A DNA stretch of 64,000 bases, taken from Granulicella pectinivorans (GTDB lineage: Bacteria > Acidobacteriota > Terriglobia > Terriglobales > Acidobacteriaceae). The stretch is from NCBI RefSeq assembly GCF_900114625.1, contig NZ_FOZL01000001.1, positions 186,001-250,000 on the forward strand. The letters are read 5' to 3'. The notes below the pieces were generated by a model. It had not been told where the DNA came from and made no database searches. It saw nothing but the letters and a program-made list of their open reading frames with translations. Numbering within the stretch: the first letter of the stretch is position 1; each line of letters opens with the position of its first letter. The translations under genes were made by a program, and so were the position numbers. This document shows, in pieces, positions 16,444 through 24,501 of this stretch.

Positions 16444-17256
16444 ATGACTATGCCTCTCGATCAACTCGAAGTGATTTCCTCCCACGCCCTGATCCGCGCG
16501 CTCGAACGGAAAGCCGTCGCCAACATTCCCGAGATGGAGCGCAGGGCGGCTGCACGCAAGGCCAAGGGCTGGGCTGCCGCACTCCGTAGCGCCGCGACCA
16601 AGGGTCCGGCCATCATCGCCGAACTGAAGAAGGCATCGCCCTCCAAGGGGCTTATCCGGGAGAACTACAATCCCGTCGCGCTGGCCAAGTCGTTTGAGGC
16701 CGGCGGCGCAGCCTGCCTGTCCGTCCTGACCGACGAGGAGTTCTTCCAGGGTTCGCTCGCCGATCTGATCGCGGTCCGCGAGGCCGTCAACATTCCGCTG
16801 CTGCGCAAGGATTTCATCGTCGACCCGTTCCAGATCCTCGAGGCCAAGGCGGCGGGTGCCGACGCGATTCTGTTGATCGTCGCCACCCACACGGACGCCG
16901 ACCTCAAGGAGCTGCACGAGGAGGCCAATCGCTGGGGTCTCGACGTACTGTGCGAGACCCATACGCTGGATGAGATCAAGCGGGCGGTCGACCTCGGCTT
17001 CCACACGATCGGCGTGAACTCCCGCGACCTCAAGACCATGACCGTCCACACACAGCGTTTGTACGAGATGGTCTCCGCGCTGCCCGAACAGGTGCTGCGC
17101 GTGGCCGAGAGCGGCATCGGGAGCCTGGAGGAGGTCGAGAAGCTGATGAAAGCTGGCTACGACGCCTTCCTGATCGGTGAGGCACTGATGCGCCAGCCCG
17201 AACCGGCGGCTCAACTCGCTGTACTGCTCGACACCGAATACGCCTCGGAGTTCTAA
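16444..17256 (+). CDS. trpC: Indole-3-glycerol phosphate synthase
   Basis: TrpC closes the indole ring of tryptophan, converting CdRP to indole-3-glycerol phosphate. The 270-residue TIM barrel shows PAIIAELKKASPSKGLI with the catalytic lysine near residue 58. It continues with SVLTDEEFFQGS, IPLLRKDFIVDPFQI, GVNSRDLKTM and VAESGIGS. An in-frame ATG two codons later is an equally possible start. trpF follows after 17 bases, so the two are co-transcribed. The other trp genes are not in this window. Confidence 0.97.
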   Translation: MTMPLDQLEVISSHALIRALERKAVANIPEMERRAAARKAKGWAAALRSAATKGPAIIAELKKASPSKGLIRENYNPVALAKSFEAGGAACLSVLTDEEFFQGSLADLIAVREAVNIPLLRKDFIVDPFQILEAKAAGADAILLIVATHTDADLKELHEEANRWGLDVLCETHTLDEIKRAVDLGFHTIGVNSRDLKTMTVHTQRLYEMVSALPEQVLRVAESGIGSLEEVEKLMKAGYDAFLIGEALMRQPEPAAQLAVLLDTEYASEF

Positions 17257-17273
17257 GAAAGCGGCTTTTCGCC

Positions 17274-17945
17274 ATGTGGGTCAAAATCTGTGCGAACACC
17301 AACCTCGAAGACACGCAGCTCGCGCTCGACCTTGGGGCGGACGCTGTAGGCTTCGTCTTCGCGCCTAGCAGCCGCCGTGTGACGCCGGAGCAGGTCGGGG
17401 AGATCACGCGCCGCCTGACGGGCCCTGGGGAGCGTGTAGGCGTCTTCCAGACGTTGGAATTCGCCGAGATGCGCAACGCCGTTCGTACAGCCGGGCTGAC
17501 CGGCGTACAGCTCCATGGCGAGGGCGACCCGGCTCTGCCGGGGCTTCTGAAAGCTGAGTTCGGACCATCGCTGACGATCGCTCAGACGCTCCATTGGGTG
17601 GTCGATGCGGAAAACGCCACGGACGAGCTTCTGGCGCGCGTCTCCGCCCTGCAAGCCACAGGGCACGTCGACCGCGTGCTGATCGATTCCAAGGTGGGCT
17701 CGGCCCTCGGGGGAACGGGACGCACCTTCGATTGGAAAGCGGCAGCGCGCCTCTTTGCGGGGCCCGGACTGCCGATGATTGTGGCGGGGGGGCTGGGTCC
17801 GGGAAACGTCACCGAAGCGATGACTCGCCTGAAACCCTGGGGGGTGGATGTTGCGAGTGGTGTGGAAGGTATTCCGGGAAAGAAGGATCCGGAGCGGCTC
17901 AGGCAATTTATCGAACGAGCCAGAACCGCCAGGGAGAGCCTTTAG
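17274..17945 (+). CDS. trpF: Phosphoribosylanthranilate isomerase
   Basis: TrpF rearranges phosphoribosylanthranilate to CdRP, the step before TrpC. The 223-residue barrel starts MWVKICANTNLEDTQLA, holding the catalytic cysteine in KICANT (KICGxT in many homologues). It continues with ADAVGFVFAPSSRRVTPEQ, VQLHGEGDP, and the phosphate site PMIVAGGLGPGNV with SGVEGIPGKKD. Length is slightly above the usual 200-210. It is separate from trpC, unlike the fused enterobacterial form. Its end meets a leftward small gene with only three bases between. Confidence 0.96.
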   Translation: MWVKICANTNLEDTQLALDLGADAVGFVFAPSSRRVTPEQVGEITRRLTGPGERVGVFQTLEFAEMRNAVRTAGLTGVQLHGEGDPALPGLLKAEFGPSLTIAQTLHWVVDAENATDELLARVSALQATGHVDRVLIDSKVGSALGGTGRTFDWKAAARLFAGPGLPMIVAGGLGPGNVTEAMTRLKPWGVDVASGVEGIPGKKDPERLRQFIERARTARESL

Positions 17946-17948
17946 GTC

Positions 17949-18128
17949 TTAGTGGTGGGGGGCCACGGTGTGGACGTGGGGACGGGGCGAGCGGTCATGA
18001 AACAGGACCGGGCGCATATGCGTTCCACTTCCCCCTGCATGCGGATTGCTCTGCGCGATCAGCGCGGCAGGCGCCAGCAGGATGATTGTTCCAAGTGCGA
18101 GTGCGAGATGTGTTTTCAAGCTTTTCAT
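17949..18128 (-). CDS. Small exported histidine-rich protein
   Basis: The 59-residue product begins with a signal peptide (LALALGTIILLAPAALIAQ). It leaves a mature peptide of about 35 residues with eight histidines, ending HVHTVAPHH. The ATG at 18128 is preceded by GGAG at eight bases; a longer frame upstream lacks support. Histidine richness suggests metal binding in the periplasm, but this is inference from composition. I do not recognise a family. Confidence 0.55.
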   Translation of the reverse strand: MKSLKTHLALALGTIILLAPAALIAQSNPHAGGSGTHMRPVLFHDRSPRPHVHTVAPHH

Positions 18129-18227
18129 TAAGGGTGCTCCAAGCTTCCGTACACACATATGACGCACTGGCGTCCTGCGCGGATTCAAGGATTTATAGAG
18201 CCCGCCAAAGGTTGCTCCCCTTCCGCA

Positions 18228-19733
18228 TCATTCTGCGTCTTCCGCAGCCAGACGGAGAATCGGAGATCCGAGATCCTCGAGTTCGAGCGTTGCATTCGTC
18301 TCCGTGTCCGAAACCTCACGCAGCGTGCGGTTGATCGCGCGGGTGCGCACGTTCAGCTTCTGGATTGTGTTCTGCACCGTACCGACCTGCCGCTCCATGT
18401 TGCCCATCAGGTTCTCGAAGTTCTTGAACTCCGTCTTCGTGCTCTCCAGCACCTTCCAGACCTCGTCGCCCTTCTCCTGCAGCGCCAGCATGTGGAAGCC
18501 CATCTGGAAGCTTGTGAGGATCGCCGAGAGCGTCGTCGGGCCGGCGATCGTCACGTGACACTGCGACTGAATCTCCGCCTGCAACGCTTCACGGCGGATC
18601 ACCTCGGCATAGAGCCCCTCGGTTGGCAGAAACATGATCGCGTAGGGTGTGGTCGCGGGTGCGTGAATGTATTTACTGCAGATGCGATCGGCCTCCGTAC
18701 GAATCGCATTCTCAAATGCCCTGCCCTCACGCACGACGGCCTCCGGGACATTGGACTCGTACGCTGCTTCAAGCCTCTCCCAGGCCTCGCGCGGGAACTT
18801 CGCGTCGATGGGCAACAGCCGCTCGCCCGCGTTGGTGGGAAAGCGCACCGCGTACTCCACCCGCTCCGCGCTTCCCTGCTTGACGACAGCGTTTTCAATG
18901 AACTGCCCGGGGGCCAGCATCTGCTTCAGCAGCATGCCAAGCTGTACTTCGGCGAAGCCCCCGCGCGACTTCACGTTGGTAAAGATCCGAGAGAGCCCGT
19001 CCACCCCTTCCGACAGCTTCGACATCTCGCCGAGCCCGGTATGAACCTTGTTGAGCTGGTCCGTCACCTGCCCGAAGCTCTCGGTCAGACGCGTCTGCAA
19101 CGTCTCATGCAGCTTTTCGTCGACCGTCCTGCGCATCTCCTCGAGCTTGGCCGTGTTGGCGCTATTGAGCGCCTCCAGGCGTGCCTCGACGGTAGCCCGC
19201 AGCTTCTCCTGATGCTGGACGTTCGCCGCATTCAGCCCCTCGAGGCGCGCATGGAGGGAATCCCGCGCTTCCATCTGGGCGCGGTTCGTCTCGTTCATGA
19301 AGTTGGCCAGCCTCTGCCCGATGGCGGTTAGGTCGTTGGTCACGGCAATCCGCAGCGCCTCGCCCGCGGTGCGATTGTCCGCGCGGAAGTTGTCCAGACC
19401 GGCAGCCAGCGTGGTGGAGAGCCGATCGACCGCAGCCGTGAGTTCCTGCCGCAGATGCAGCGAGGTCTTCTCATGCGCCTCGCGCGTGGCGATGGCCTGC
19501 TGCCCCGCCTCGTTGCGATGCATCGCCAGGTCAGCCCGCAGAGCCGCCGTCAGCGAGTCGAGCGAGTGCCCCATCGCCTCCAGACGTGCCTCATGGCGGA
19601 TGAGCGTGTCGGGGATCTGCCCAAGCCGTGGATCCGGCTGAACTGCATCCGAGGGCTTCCGGAGGAAAAGGATCGCAACCACGATCAACGTGACGATTTG
19701 CAGGACAACAAGAACTAAAAGAATCGGAGACAT
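18228..19733 (-). CDS. rmuC: RmuC family protein (recombination limiting)
   Basis: The 501-residue protein starts with a membrane anchor (LLVLVVLQIVTLIVVAILFL). Some 200 residues of coiled coil follow, with many Arg, Glu and Gln heptads. Next comes the nuclease-like RmuC domain: KSRGGFAEVQLGMLLKQML, RLLPIDAKFPREAWERL, and MFLPTEGLYAEVI. RmuC in E. coli limits inversion at short inverted repeats; the fold is related to restriction endonucleases. The ATG at 19733 follows AAGGA and gives the proper anchor, so the longer upstream frame is rejected. It lies back to back with the HipA-like gene, 72 bases apart. Confidence 0.93.
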   Translation of the reverse strand: MSPILLVLVVLQIVTLIVVAILFLRKPSDAVQPDPRLGQIPDTLIRHEARLEAMGHSLDSLTAALRADLAMHRNEAGQQAIATREAHEKTSLHLRQELTAAVDRLSTTLAAGLDNFRADNRTAGEALRIAVTNDLTAIGQRLANFMNETNRAQMEARDSLHARLEGLNAANVQHQEKLRATVEARLEALNSANTAKLEEMRRTVDEKLHETLQTRLTESFGQVTDQLNKVHTGLGEMSKLSEGVDGLSRIFTNVKSRGGFAEVQLGMLLKQMLAPGQFIENAVVKQGSAERVEYAVRFPTNAGERLLPIDAKFPREAWERLEAAYESNVPEAVVREGRAFENAIRTEADRICSKYIHAPATTPYAIMFLPTEGLYAEVIRREALQAEIQSQCHVTIAGPTTLSAILTSFQMGFHMLALQEKGDEVWKVLESTKTEFKNFENLMGNMERQVGTVQNTIQKLNVRTRAINRTLREVSDTETNATLELEDLGSPILRLAAEDAE

Positions 19734-19805
19734 TCGGCTTTCCTTCGCCCTCGCAGAATACCATCCGGAGGTCCCGCGGGACAGGCGCTGGTAGGCTTGA
19801 AGAGA

Positions 19806-20570
19806 ATGCTTCGTACGATCCAGGCCACACGCTACGTCATGCCTCTCCGCGAGGGCGGCTCCATGCCCGCGATCATCGAGGCAGACGACTTCGGTCTTTA
19901 TGTCCTGAAGTTCCGCGGAGCCGGCCAAGGTCCGCTCGCGCTGGTCGCCGAACTCGTCGCGGGCGAGGTCGGTCGAGCGCTTGGACTGCGCGTGCCTGAG
20001 CTCTGCCTTGTCGAGGTGGAAGTCGCGCTTGGGCGCAACGAGCCCGATGCCGAGATCCGCGACCTGATGAAGCGCAGCATAGGAACGAACCTCGCGATGG
20101 ACTTCCTACCCGGCTCGACCATGTTCGACCTCGCCGCCGGAGACAAAGTCGACTGCGAGACCGCCTCGCTGGCCGTCTGGTTCGACGCCTTTGTCACCAA
20201 TATCGACCGCACCGCACGCAACCCCAACCTGCTGATGTGGGGCGAGAACCCGTGGTTCATCGACCACGGCGCGGCGCTCTACTTCCAGCACCAGTGGCGC
20301 GATGAGGCGTATCTGTCGAATCCTGCGGCTCGCTTCGCCGCCATCCACACCCATGTTCTGCTCCGCTGGGCCAGCGACCTGACCGGCGCAGATGTGCTTG
20401 CCAGACAGCGGCTCAGCGAAGACCTGTTTCGCAAGATCATGGAGCTCGTTCCTGAACAGTGGCTCCCGATCGAGCAGCGCGAGGACTACGTCGCCTACCT
20501 GACCCAAAGACTCGCCAACACGGCCGGGTTCGTCGAGGAGGCCCAGCGCGCGCATGCAGACCTCATTTGA
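19806..20570 (+). CDS. HipA-like kinase domain protein (HipA_2 type)
   Basis: The 254-residue protein resembles the stand-alone HipA-like family usually found beside DUF3037. A nucleotide-binding segment VLKFRGAGQGPLALVAEL lies near residues 33-50. A catalytic-loop-like NIDRTARNPN lies at 132-141, and FIDHGAAL, a likely metal site, at 151-158. HipA kinases phosphorylate translation factors or aminoacyl-tRNA synthetases, but this branch has no settled substrate and lacks the HipB antitoxin. A TTG three codons upstream is in frame; the ATG matches the usual N-terminus. The DUF3037 gene overlaps its end by 17 bases, so the two are translationally coupled. Confidence 0.82.
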   Translation: MLRTIQATRYVMPLREGGSMPAIIEADDFGLYVLKFRGAGQGPLALVAELVAGEVGRALGLRVPELCLVEVEVALGRNEPDAEIRDLMKRSIGTNLAMDFLPGSTMFDLAAGDKVDCETASLAVWFDAFVTNIDRTARNPNLLMWGENPWFIDHGAALYFQHQWRDEAYLSNPAARFAAIHTHVLLRWASDLTGADVLARQRLSEDLFRKIMELVPEQWLPIEQREDYVAYLTQRLANTAGFVEEAQRAHADLI

Positions 20571-20931
20571 TTACGCAACGATCCGCGTCGTGCCCCGCGT
20601 CGAGTGCGAGGAGTTCATCAACGTCGGTGTGGTGGTCTTCTGCCTGGAGAAGCGCTTCCTTGAGGCCCGCGTCCACGTCGAAGAGGCCCGTCTCAAGGCT
20701 CTCTGGCCGAAGATCGATCTCGATCAGGTTCGCCGCCATCTCGGAGCGTTATGCGCCGTGTCTACGGGCCATGCGAGCGCGGGCCCCATCGCCGCCCTCT
20801 CGCAGCGCGAGCGCTTCCACTGGATCGTCTCGCCACGCAGCACGATTATCCAGACCTCAGCGGTCCATACCGGGCTGACGGACGATCCGCTGGTTACGCT
20901 GGAAGGCTTGATGAAACGCATTCATCCCTAA
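20554..20931 (+). CDS. DUF3037 family protein, partner of the HipA-like kinase
   Basis: The 125-residue product shows the DUF3037 features YATIRVVPRVECEEFINVGVVVFC near the start and ERFHWIVSPRSTIIQTSAVHTGLTDDP near residue 90. The family has no established function. It begins inside the last 17 bases of the HipA-like gene, an overlap that usually means matched protein amounts. The pairing of these two families recurs in bacteria. A role as regulator or substrate adaptor of the kinase is plausible but unproven. Confidence 0.82.
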   Translation: MQTSFDYATIRVVPRVECEEFINVGVVVFCLEKRFLEARVHVEEARLKALWPKIDLDQVRRHLGALCAVSTGHASAGPIAALSQRERFHWIVSPRSTIIQTSAVHTGLTDDPLVTLEGLMKRIHP

Positions 20932-20943
20932 AGCGGGGTGGCG

Positions 20944-21678
20944 CTAACAGCGGTTGCCCGAACACTCCCTGCGCGCGATGTCGAGATACTGCACCCAGTC
21001 CGTCGCAATCCCCTTCTGCGCCTCGCCCAGTGGCATCTCACCCTTCTTCACCTTCGCCGCGAGATAGTTTTCGACCACATCCTTCTGTTTGAAGTATCGC
21101 TCGCGCAAGGTGACGGAGTCAGGCCCGCACTCCGGCCAGATGTTCCCCAAACCATCCGCCCCGCCGAGTTCCAACGGCACCAGATGGTCCAGCTCGCATA
21201 CCTGATTGGCCCCCTGGTTGTCCGCGGGACGGGACACCCCGTACCACTCATACGCGACATGTTTCTGCTGCTCGCTGCTCTGGCAGTTGCGAATGCATTT
21301 GGTCCGCCACGCCGGATCGCGCAGCGTCTCCGCCGTCATCCCAGGCGTCACACCGCCTGGCGTACACCGCGCATCCGGCTCCGGATATCCGTTGCGCACA
21401 GTCGCGTGGCAGCTCCCATCCTCCGGCCACTTCCAGTCCGCAAAGTAGGTGGAAGCACACGACACACCCGAGGCATCGCAGTTCGTCTCGCCTTTCGGCT
21501 CACGCGACTCACGCGGCCTTTCCTGGGAGCGATGAGGCTCTTGCGAAGAACGCGTCGGAGGAGGCAGTTTCACCGGCGTATTCACGCTGTGCCGCATATC
21601 GATCCAGATCAGGGCAAGAAAGCCGCCACCCAGCACAATCATCAGAACCAGAAGAAGAATCAAACCGCCACGTTTCAT
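20944..21678 (-). CDS. Membrane-anchored cysteine-rich protein with HNH-like motif
   Basis: The 244-residue protein has one N-terminal membrane span (GLILLLVLMIVLGGGFLALIWI). A proline- and arginine-rich linker follows, then a domain with about ten cysteines. Within it, QVCELDHLVPLELGGADGLGNIWPE has the shape of an HNH nuclease core: the ExDH pair and a later asparagine. The anchor places this domain outside the cytoplasm, where the cysteines may form disulfides. An exported nuclease is possible, but the motif may be structural. The ATG at 21678 follows a GAGAG site. It converges on the DUF3037 gene with 12 bases between. Confidence 0.68.
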   Translation of the reverse strand: MKRGGLILLLVLMIVLGGGFLALIWIDMRHSVNTPVKLPPPTRSSQEPHRSQERPRESREPKGETNCDASGVSCASTYFADWKWPEDGSCHATVRNGYPEPDARCTPGGVTPGMTAETLRDPAWRTKCIRNCQSSEQQKHVAYEWYGVSRPADNQGANQVCELDHLVPLELGGADGLGNIWPECGPDSVTLRERYFKQKDVVENYLAAKVKKGEMPLGEAQKGIATDWVQYLDIARRECSGNRC

Positions 21679-21755
21679 TCTCTCGATTCTATCCAGCACC
21701 TTTGTGGGGATCTGTATCATCCAATCGCCAGAACGAGTTTACGGAGGTTTCACCA

Positions 21756-22820
21756 GTGCCTGGATTGCTTGATCCTATTGTTGTCGGTGAGTTGAAGTTG
21801 CGGAATCGCGTCTGGATGGCACCTCTGACGCGCCTGCGTGGCACGGTCGATCACCTGCCCACGCCCGTCATGATCGAGTACTACCGGCAGCGTGCCAGCG
21901 CCGGTCTCATCATCTCCGAAGGCACACCGGTCAGCCCCATGGGCGTCGGCTACCCGCAGGTTCCGGGCATCTGGTCGAAGGAGCAGGTTGAGCTCTGGAA
22001 GCCCGTTACCCGCGCCGTTCGCGAGGCGGGCGGGACCATCTTCGCGCAGATCTGGCATGTCGGGCGTATCTCCGCGCCGGTCTTCCTCAATGGCCGGGCC
22101 CCTGTCTCTTCTTCTGCCATCGCCGCCAACGGCAACGTGTCGGTGCTCCGGCCGCTGACGCCCTACCCTGTGCCCCACGCCCTGACTATCCCTGAGATCG
22201 CCGGTGTCGTCGAGGAGTTCCGCAAGGGCGCTCAGAATGCGCAGGAGGCCGGTTTCGATGGCGTCGAGATCCACGGTGCCAATGGCTACCTCCTCGACCA
22301 GTTCCTGCAGGACGGCCCCAACCAGCGGACCGACGAGTACGGCGGTTCTCTTGAGAACCGCGTCCGCTTCCCGCTGGAGGTGCTCGACGCCGTTACCAGC
22401 GTCTGGGGTCCCGGACGCGTGGGCATGCATCTGGCCCCGCGCGGCGATTCACAGTCCGCGGGAGACTCCAACCCCGCCGCGACCTTCGAGTACTACGCCC
22501 GGGAGATGGGCAAGCGCAAGATCGCCTTCCTGGCCGCGCGCGAGTACGAAGGCCCCGACTCACTGGGACCGAAGCTGAAGGAAGCCTTCGGCGGCGTCTT
22601 CGCGGCGAATGAGCGCTTCACCAAGCAGGCCGGCGACGAACTGATCGAGTCCGGCAAGGCAGACGCGGTTCTCTTCGGCAAGCTCTATATCGCCAACCCC
22701 GACCTGGTCGAGCGCTTCGCCACCAACGCGGAGCTCAATGTCCCCGTTCCACAGACTTTCTATACCCACGGCAACGAAGGCTACATCGACTACCCGGCTC
22801 TCACAGAAGTCGCCGGCTAA
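21756..22820 (+). CDS. Old Yellow Enzyme family flavin oxidoreductase (NemA-like)
   Basis: The 354-residue FMN barrel should reduce activated double bonds or nitro groups using NAD(P)H. Marks are LRNRVWMAPLTRLRGT at the start, FAQIWHVGRIS, GVEIHGANGYLLDQFLQDGPNQRTDEYGG with the substrate-binding His and Asn, and KADAVLFGKLYIANPDLVERF. The start is a GTG at 21756 with GGAGG eight bases upstream; a longer frame has no ribosome site. It is divergent from the HNH-like gene. The natural substrate of such enzymes is generally unknown. Confidence 0.93.
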   Translation: MPGLLDPIVVGELKLRNRVWMAPLTRLRGTVDHLPTPVMIEYYRQRASAGLIISEGTPVSPMGVGYPQVPGIWSKEQVELWKPVTRAVREAGGTIFAQIWHVGRISAPVFLNGRAPVSSSAIAANGNVSVLRPLTPYPVPHALTIPEIAGVVEEFRKGAQNAQEAGFDGVEIHGANGYLLDQFLQDGPNQRTDEYGGSLENRVRFPLEVLDAVTSVWGPGRVGMHLAPRGDSQSAGDSNPAATFEYYAREMGKRKIAFLAAREYEGPDSLGPKLKEAFGGVFAANERFTKQAGDELIESGKADAVLFGKLYIANPDLVERFATNAELNVPVPQTFYTHGNEGYIDYPALTEVAG

Positions 22821-22827
22821 ACCTATT

Positions 22828-22859
22828 CAGGGAGGCTGGGGTCATCCCCAGTCTCCCTG
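22828..22859. terminator. Long hairpin between convergent OYE and ccmD genes
   Basis: CAGGGAG (22828-22834) and CTGGGG (22836-22841) pair with CCCCAG (22846-22851) and CTCCCTG (22853-22859). The loop is TCAT and there is one G-T pair in the stem. No T-run follows on the plus strand. Its position between converging genes suggests a two-way terminator. Confidence 0.6.
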
Positions 22860-22884
22860 GAGGCAGCGACATTCCCGGTGAAAG

Positions 22885-23052
22885 TCAGCGCGACTTTGCC
22901 GAATCCCGCCATTTCTTGATGGCGTATGCCCCGTACCCCATCTGCACCACCCACACGACAACGTAGATGATGACAAGATTGCGATGCCCGAGGGGCGTGT
23001 CGATCGCGGAATCATAAGGAACGATGGGCAGAAGAGCGAGCAGGCTAAACAT
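22885..23052 (-). CDS. ccmD: Small membrane protein, CcmD-like
   Basis: The 55-residue product has one main hydrophobic span (LVIIYVVVWVVQMGYGAYAI) followed by a basic end (KKWRDSAKSR), the general form of CcmD. CcmD helps release holo-CcmE from the CcmABC complex during haem delivery. The ATG at 23052 overlaps the end of ccmC by eight bases and shares the GGAGG sequence near the ccmC stop. Sequence identity in CcmD is always low, so the name rests on size, topology and position. Confidence 0.65.
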   Translation of the reverse strand: MFSLLALLPIVPYDSAIDTPLGHRNLVIIYVVVWVVQMGYGAYAIKKWRDSAKSR

Positions 23053-23761
23053 GATGCACCTCCATGCCAAGCTGCTCCATGGATTCCTCGTACTCTCTCT
23101 TCTGTCTGCGGAATTCAGCCGCGTAGCGGATACTAACGACAAGGATTCCCCAGGCAAGCCACGCGCCGACGTTCCACAGCGTCGGCATCAGGATGCTGCG
23201 GGCCACGCCTGACCCTTCTCCACCGCCAAAGACAGGCGCCGGATGCTGCGTTCTCCACCATGTTGTGGACATGTACACGATCGGCATATCAACAAACCCG
23301 AAGATCGCCAGCACCGCGCAGATCGTAGCCCGCGAAGGCCCGTCCACCACATGCCGGACGATCAGATAGGCCACGTAGATCAGAGTCAGCATCAGCGTTG
23401 TGGTGAGCCGCGCATCCCACGTCCACCAGATGCCCCACTCTTCCCTGCCCCACAGCGATCCTGTCACCATTCCAAGGATGCAGAAGACGACGCCCATCTC
23501 AGCGCTCGCCAACGCCATCGCATCGGACTTCATCGCCAGACCGATGTTCCTGTTTCGCAGAAAGAGATAGGCCGCCGACGCCAACAGATTGAGCGGCAGA
23601 AAGACACTCGCGCCGATCCAGTTGGGAAAGTGATAGTAAAACGCACGGATCATGTTGCCTTGTTGCGCATCGGGCGGAGATCCCGCCAATGCGACATACA
23701 GTCCATAAAGCAAGAGTGCTGCCGTCAAGCCTCCCCACGCCCAGACAAACTTTCCCGCCAT
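23045..23761 (-). CDS. ccmC: Cytochrome c biogenesis haem-handling protein CcmC
   Basis: The 238-residue protein has six hydrophobic spans. It carries the signature tryptophan-rich segment WGIWWTWDARLTTTLML that binds haem. Periplasmic histidines lie in IRAFYYHFPNW and in STTWWRTQHPAP. CcmC loads haem onto CcmE for cytochrome c maturation. ccmA, ccmB and ccmE are not in this window, although ccmD follows with overlap, so the rest of the system may lie elsewhere. The gene is divergent from a cytochrome P460 gene, which carries a haem-binding CxxCH. Confidence 0.93.
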   Translation of the reverse strand: MAGKFVWAWGGLTAALLLYGLYVALAGSPPDAQQGNMIRAFYYHFPNWIGASVFLPLNLLASAAYLFLRNRNIGLAMKSDAMALASAEMGVVFCILGMVTGSLWGREEWGIWWTWDARLTTTLMLTLIYVAYLIVRHVVDGPSRATICAVLAIFGFVDMPIVYMSTTWWRTQHPAPVFGGGEGSGVARSILMPTLWNVGAWLAWGILVVSIRYAAEFRRQKREYEESMEQLGMEVHHV

Positions 23762-23869
23762 ACGATGCTCCTTCCGGATACAGTTGAAATTCTATCGGCT
23801 CCCGGTAGAATCGACGTTCACGGAACTTTCCCGCTGTCCTGCCCGTTCTGCTCTATGGAGGAGTCTGCG

Positions 23870-24496
23870 ATGCGTCTCGGTCTTTTACTGGTGGTCAGTG
23901 CAGGAGTGTCTTTGGGGTGGATCATGCGGTCGCCTCATCCTGTCACCGCGCAGAAAAGCGTCAACCTGCCCGAATACACCGCGGAGGGCGACATGATCGC
24001 CCCGAAGAACTATCGCGAGTGGGTCTTTCTGACCTCCGGCTTCGACATGACCTACCGCGAACGCGCCGGCGCCCCGGACCACTCCGTCTTCGACAACGTC
24101 TTCGTCAATCCCGAGGCCTATCGCAGCTTCCTCGCGACCGGTACATGGCCGGACAAGACCATCATGGTGCTTGAGAACCGCTCCGCCGAGTCGAAGGACG
24201 GCGTCATCGTCAAGGGTGGCCGCTTCCAGAACACCAACATCTCCGGTATGGAGATCCACGTCAAGGACTCCGCGCGGTTCAAGCGGGAAGGCCCGGCAGG
24301 CTCCTGGGGCTTCTTCGATGTGGACAACGGCAAGGGTAAGGTCTTCGAGCCGAAGGCGAGTTGCTATACCTGCCACGAATCCCACGCGGCGGTCGACACC
24401 ACCTTCGTGCAGTTTTATCCCACGCTGCTGCCCATCGCCGAAGCGAAGAAGACCTTCAGCGAGGCTTACCTGAAGGATCGTGAAGGCGTGAAATAG
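23870..24496 (+). CDS. Exported cytochrome P460 family protein
   Basis: The 208-residue protein has a signal peptide (LGLLLVVSAGVSLGWIM, cleavage near VTAQ) and a single c-type haem site CYTCH at 165-169. The body text YREWVFLTSGFDMTYRE and KDSARFKREGPAGSWGFF fits the cytochrome P460 family. Its studied members oxidise hydroxylamine or bind nitric oxide through an unusual lysine cross-link to haem. Whether this member is catalytic is not evident. GGAGGAG lies six bases before the ATG at 23870; an ATG five codons earlier is possible. Its position opposite ccmC suggests linked expression with haem attachment. Confidence 0.87.
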   Translation: MRLGLLLVVSAGVSLGWIMRSPHPVTAQKSVNLPEYTAEGDMIAPKNYREWVFLTSGFDMTYRERAGAPDHSVFDNVFVNPEAYRSFLATGTWPDKTIMVLENRSAESKDGVIVKGGRFQNTNISGMEIHVKDSARFKREGPAGSWGFFDVDNGKGKVFEPKASCYTCHESHAAVDTTFVQFYPTLLPIAEAKKTFSEAYLKDREGVK

Positions 24497-24501
24497 AGAT
24501 C

